Below are positions 6,503-9,392 of a stretch of DNA of 9,392 nt, piece by piece; positions within the stretch are counted from its first letter, which is position 1; every line of letters starts with the position of its first letter. The stretch lies in the NCBI GenBank assembly GCA_900553765.1, contig USET01000040.1:1-9392 (forward strand). The letters are read 5' to 3'. Below the pieces are notes generated by a model. That model searched no databases, had not been told where the DNA came from, and saw only the letters and a list, made by a program, of their open reading frames with translations. Made by a program: the position numbers and the translations under genes. This DNA is from an uncultured Mycoplasmatota bacterium. Lineage in GTDB: Bacteria; Bacillota_I; Bacilli_A; RF39; UBA660.

Positions 6503-6871
6503 CTACTCAGCCAGCCTTTCTTTCTCCTTATTTGCGTTCGATTGCACCTCTAGATTAAATGTCGTTTCTTTCGTATCCGGATCAACCGTATAATAGAAGT
6601 TTGTTTTCTCTCCATCCTGTAACATACGAACATCATATGTTCCATCGCTATTATACCTTTCTACTTCTAATTGATAGTTATCTGTAGAATATCCTGAGCT
6701 AGCCATCTCTTCAGTTGCAATTTCCAACACAGTCTCTCTTTCCTTTTCTCGATCGACATCATTTTTCGTTTTTGGTTTCGCACGGAATGCAAATGCAAGT
6801 ATAAAGATAAGAGCAATAAAGACGAGGAGAACTGCTATATATAAGATAATTTGTTTCTGTTCTTTTTTCAC
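6503..6871 (-). CDS. Small bitopic membrane protein of the pilin locus (first of a related pair)
   Basis: This 122-residue protein starts with GTG, supported by AGGAGGGG about 5 bases upstream that overlaps the end of the large pilin gene. After a short basic start there is one long hydrophobic helix (about 8-29), a charged Lys/Glu/Arg-rich segment (30-48, possibly coiled) and an outer domain with SDGTYDVRM (75-83) and FYYTVDPDTKETTF (92-105). This matches the pattern in the next gene. It has no cysteines, unlike that paralogue. The gap to the large pilin gene is 15 bases and to the next gene 1 base, so the three genes form one transcript. The function is unknown; a bitopic accessory partner of the pilin is the simplest inference. 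Confidence 0.83.
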   Translation of the reverse strand: MKKEQKQIILYIAVLLVFIALIFILAFAFRAKPKTKNDVDREKERETVLEIATEEMASSGYSTDNYQLEVERYNSDGTYDVRMLQDGEKTNFYYTVDPDTKETTFNLEVQSNANKEKERLAE

Positions 6872-6886
6872 TTTCTCCCCTCCTTA

Positions 6887-9331
6887 CTATGTACACCAAT
6901 TAATTGTAATACTCAATGTTCCTGAAGTATTTCCTGCACGATCTCGTGAACGATATGACGTCGTACCTTGAGAAGCACCAATATATTTAGCTACTCCATT
7001 ACAAGTCTTCGTTCCGGCAGATCCAGCAAAAGTAGAATCAGGTTCATAGGCAATATCTGTCCATGAAGGGATTTGATCCCCCGGTCTTACATTACTACAA
7101 CCAGCTGTGCTGCTAGAAGTCCAACCGACACTTGAAGTAAATTTAAACTCGTCGAAACGACCAGATGGTCCCTCATCCTTGTAAGAAACAACTGCGTAGT
7201 AATCTCCTGTACACATTGCCGTCCAACGACCGATACCGACGGTATATGTTTTATTACTATTCTTCCATGATGTATCCAATGAAGAAGGGCTCATCGTAAT
7301 CAAACCAGATCCGACAAGGTTTTGCCCCGCACCATTTTTAATAGATGATTGTATTGGTGTATATGGTGGATACTGATCTACTTTGATCGTTCCACTCGTA
7401 CATTTTGTTTCATTTCCTACTTTATCTCTTAGCGTAAATGACTTGGTTCCCTCAAAACTTTTAGAAGTTACATTTTGTGAACTGCTTGTTTGTTCACATC
7501 CACTTCCACTGTCACTACATGCAGCAGTTACGACAATTGGATCTGACGCAGTTACAGCCTTCTGAGAAGCGTTGACCCATCCAGCCTCTATTTTCCCGGA
7601 TGCTGTCGTAAGTGATCTTCCACCATAATTGATGCTAATATTACATCCTGGTGCTGTCTTATCTATGTGAACTTCTCCTGTTGCTGCACAGGCAGTTACA
7701 TTTCCTGCAACGTCGCTAACATTTCCCGGAGAGAACTTTCCATCCGTGTCTGTCGAATAAGTTTTTGTCGCATTTCCAGTACATCCAGAAATACTATCAC
7801 TACATTTTCCTGTAAGTGTAACATTATTCTTCGTCCATCCTGTACTTGAAGAAGTTACTGTACAAGTAGGATGTGACTGGTCAATTTTAAAGTTCTTCGT
7901 TGCACATTTTGCAGTATTTCCTGCATGGTCTCTTACTGTACCTGGCGATACGTCGCTATTTTTCGTTTCACCTGTTACATTTGTACTAACGTTTCCTACA
8001 CACTGACTTCCACCTTGATCACTACAAATTCCTGTTACGACGATCGGATTAGAAGCTGTTACTTTTGTCTGACTTGCATTGATCCATCCATTCGTTGTCA
8101 ATGTTCGTCCACCGTAATTTACCGTCGTTTGACACGTAGGTGGTATCTTATCAATGTTGGTAATTGTATATGATTTTGATTCAGACACATTTCCACTTGA
8201 ATCTTTTACTCTCGCTGTGACTGTCTGATTACTTGTAAATGTCTTCTTATCACTGTCTTGCCATGTCTTTCCGTCATCAAATGAATACTGTAATTTTTCG
8301 TCATTATCCTCTGGAATAATCGTAAGCGTAACGTCCTTATTTGTCCACTCTGTAATATCCGGAACGATCTCTTTGATTGCCGGAATTGACAAATCCACTA
8401 CTTTAACCGTCAATATATATACCGTCGTATTTGGATTTGGCCCAGACATATCCTCTCCGTCGTCTGTAGCTGTATACGTTACATTATACGTTCCAACGAC
8501 TTTTGGATTTACATTCGAACTTACTTCCCAATGGCATTTACTATTTGGATCGTTTTTACACTCTAATTTACTATTATCTGTAACCGTCGGTGTCGGAACA
8601 GTGAACGGTTGTCCAATTTCATGTGTAATCGTATGGCTCGATTTTCTTCCATTCACCTCGATTACTGGTGCAATTGTATCAATAACTTTTACATTGATAT
8701 TTTTTTCCGCTTCTTTTCCACTCGCTTTATCCATCGCACGATATGTTAGTTTAAACTGATCTCTGATTTTTTCTGTACTAACTTTTTCAACAACTTTGTT
8801 ATTTTTATCTCGGATGATTGGACCTTCTACTTTTAACGGTGTTCCATCATCTGATGTCGCTGTCACTTCAGGTAGTACATATGTAGTATTGACCTCCACT
8901 CCTTGTGGATTTCCTCCTTTTGCAACAATTGTTGGAAGTCCTCCTGGATTCAATTCGCTACATGGCTTTTCCTTATACTCGTATACATTTTGATGATATA
9001 ACTCACTATAGGAAATAACGACGCAACCGTTCATTCGAGATCCATCTCGTGGGTCTTTTACTTTGTCACGATCGATATATCCTCCTTCATTTAAATCATC
9101 GATGCTGAGGTATACAAACTCCTCTGCAGTTCCCGGAAGTAAATTTCCGTTTTCATTCCCCCAACTCTGGGATGCCTTTTCGATTAAATCTACTTGTTTT
9201 AAGTACAAATTACTTTTCGATGATGTTATCTGTTTAATGACAATTGGTACTACAATCACTGTGAGTACGGCAAGTACGACAATGACCGCAATTAATTCAA
9301 TCAACGTAAATCCTTTGTCCCTTCTCTTCAT
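6887..9331 (-). CDS. Large modular type IV pilin with Ig-like repeat tail
   Basis: This 814-residue protein begins MKRRDKG, then FTLIELIAVIVVLAVLTVIV. It is a class III signal with cleavage after Gly7 and mature Glu5 at Glu12. A pilin core (to about 128, with Cys103 and Cys124) matches the short pilin at 5701. A DUF5011-like region (about 132-217), a second Ig-like domain (218-312), a WTNKDVTLT-type module (about 328-392) and three Cys-containing modules (395-652) follow. A C-terminal domain (653-814) that I do not recognise ends the protein. The 20 cysteines fall in even numbers in each part. Surface exposure and adhesion are inferred; modular pilins with grafted domains are known, for example in Streptococcus sanguinis. 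ATG 9331 is chosen over an in-frame GTG (9337) because that GTG overlaps the Shine-Dalgarno GAGGTG. Confidence 0.93.
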   Translation of the reverse strand: MKRRDKGFTLIELIAVIVVLAVLTVIVVPIVIKQITSSKSNLYLKQVDLIEKASQSWGNENGNLLPGTAEEFVYLSIDDLNEGGYIDRDKVKDPRDGSRMNGCVVISYSELYHQNVYEYKEKPCSELNPGGLPTIVAKGGNPQGVEVNTTYVLPEVTATSDDGTPLKVEGPIIRDKNNKVVEKVSTEKIRDQFKLTYRAMDKASGKEAEKNINVKVIDTIAPVIEVNGRKSSHTITHEIGQPFTVPTPTVTDNSKLECKNDPNSKCHWEVSSNVNPKVVGTYNVTYTATDDGEDMSGPNPNTTVYILTVKVVDLSIPAIKEIVPDITEWTNKDVTLTIIPEDNDEKLQYSFDDGKTWQDSDKKTFTSNQTVTARVKDSSGNVSESKSYTITNIDKIPPTCQTTVNYGGRTLTTNGWINASQTKVTASNPIVVTGICSDQGGSQCVGNVSTNVTGETKNSDVSPGTVRDHAGNTAKCATKNFKIDQSHPTCTVTSSSTGWTKNNVTLTGKCSDSISGCTGNATKTYSTDTDGKFSPGNVSDVAGNVTACAATGEVHIDKTAPGCNISINYGGRSLTTASGKIEAGWVNASQKAVTASDPIVVTAACSDSGSGCEQTSSSQNVTSKSFEGTKSFTLRDKVGNETKCTSGTIKVDQYPPYTPIQSSIKNGAGQNLVGSGLITMSPSSLDTSWKNSNKTYTVGIGRWTAMCTGDYYAVVSYKDEGPSGRFDEFKFTSSVGWTSSSTAGCSNVRPGDQIPSWTDIAYEPDSTFAGSAGTKTCNGVAKYIGASQGTTSYRSRDRAGNTSGTLSITINWCT
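7376..8149 (-). repeat. Three tandem Ig-like, four-cysteine modules in the large pilin
   Basis: The modules lie at about 8149-7877, 7876-7661 and 7660-7376. Each follows P-x-C, then G-W-x-(N/K)-N/A and VT, then CSD, then (S/G)x(Q/G)C, then V/L-x-D-x-x-G-N and a final C. The first and third share NYGGR-LTT, GW-NASQ and VTAS-PIVVT (26 of 34 aligned residues identical, with a 6-residue insertion in the third). DNA copies differ at many synonymous positions, so the duplication is not recent. Confidence 0.88.
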
Positions 9332-9354
9332 CTTCACACCTCTACTATTCTATA

Positions 9355-9367
9355 TATTAGTATAACA
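9355..9367 (-). promoter_or_regulatory. Extended -10 promoter of the large pilin unit
   Basis: TGTTATACTAATA (9367-9355) contains TGn-TATACT and is identical to the sequence before the short pilin gene. No good -35 is visible in the T-rich stretch upstream. The expected start near 9352 leaves a leader of about 20 bases containing GAGGTG. Confidence 0.7.
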
Positions 9368-9374
9368 TGATTAT

Positions 9375-9392
9375 AAAAAAAAGAAAACACTT
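9375..9392 (-). terminator. Possible end of an upstream terminator, cut by the window edge
   Basis: On the minus strand AAGTGTTTTC followed by eight T's looks like the 3' arm and U-tract of an intrinsic terminator. The 5' arm would be outside the window, so this cannot be confirmed. Confidence 0.35.

Noticed and set aside
7376..8149. Repeats considered as a CRISPR array or mobile element
   Set aside because: They are long, diverged, in-frame protein repeats without spacers, terminal inverted repeats or a transposase.
5701..9331. Competence (comG) pseudopilin operon
   Set aside because: The prepilin leaders fit, but there are no ComGA/ComGB-like genes and a ~680-residue Ig tail is not a feature of ComG proteins.
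7383..9365. Several open frames on the plus strand opposite the large pilin gene (for example 8373-8759)
   Set aside because: They lack ribosome binding sites, have low-complexity or implausible composition and lie opposite a gene with clear domains; they mirror its codon pattern.
1..9392. Alternative genetic code (UGA as Trp)
   Set aside because: None of the nine stop codons in the window is TGA, but all Trp codons are TGG and no gene needs TGA readthrough. Nine stops are too few to infer anything.

Overview
The window is AT-rich (low-GC Firmicutes-like) DNA from a Gram-positive-type bacterium. All ten genes lie on the minus strand, so they read from the right end to the left end. Strong AGGAGG-type ribosome binding sites, TTGACA/TATAAT promoters, a T-box leader and intrinsic terminators with U-tracts support this. 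The standard code is used: every Trp is TGG and no gene contains an in-frame TGA. The gene style (prepilins with Ig-like tails, short intergenic gaps) suggests an uncultured gut Bacilli/Mollicutes-related lineage. That placement is an inference from style, not from a marker gene.

Layout in transcription order. (1) A pilin locus, 9367 to 5658. An extended -10 promoter drives a large modular type IV pilin (about 814 aa: prepilin N-terminus, short pilin core, then about 680 residues of Ig-like, cysteine-paired repeats). Two small single-pass membrane proteins follow, and these resemble each other. After a terminator, a second promoter with the same 13-base core drives a short pilin that is homologous to the core of the large one. 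(2) A central-metabolism pair, 5620 to 1703: pyruvate kinase and, 20 bases downstream, a GH31-type alpha-glycosidase homologue. A hairpin terminator follows. (3) A small HAD-family phosphatase-like gene, then a small lipoprotein with its own near-consensus promoter. (4) A T-box leader with a CUC (Leu) specifier and a UGGU acceptor-binding bulge. It precedes a small three-helix membrane protein and the first 28 codons of leucyl-tRNA synthetase, which runs off the left edge.

How the genes fit together. The pilin locus probably makes surface fibre components, with the long pilin carrying an exposed binding or spacer region; the export ATPase, platform protein and prepilin peptidase are not in the window. 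Pyruvate kinase and the glycosidase homologue form a sugar-catabolism transcription unit. The T-box unit is expected to be induced when uncharged tRNA-Leu accumulates, which places an unknown membrane protein under leucine control together with leuS.

The points most worth a second look are: the modular pilin locus with its paired small membrane proteins; the even cysteine bookkeeping in the pilin tail; the Gln in place of the expected acid/base Asp in the GH31 protein; the potassium-independent-like but atypical active-site signature of the pyruvate kinase; and the unusual geometry of the T-box terminator.
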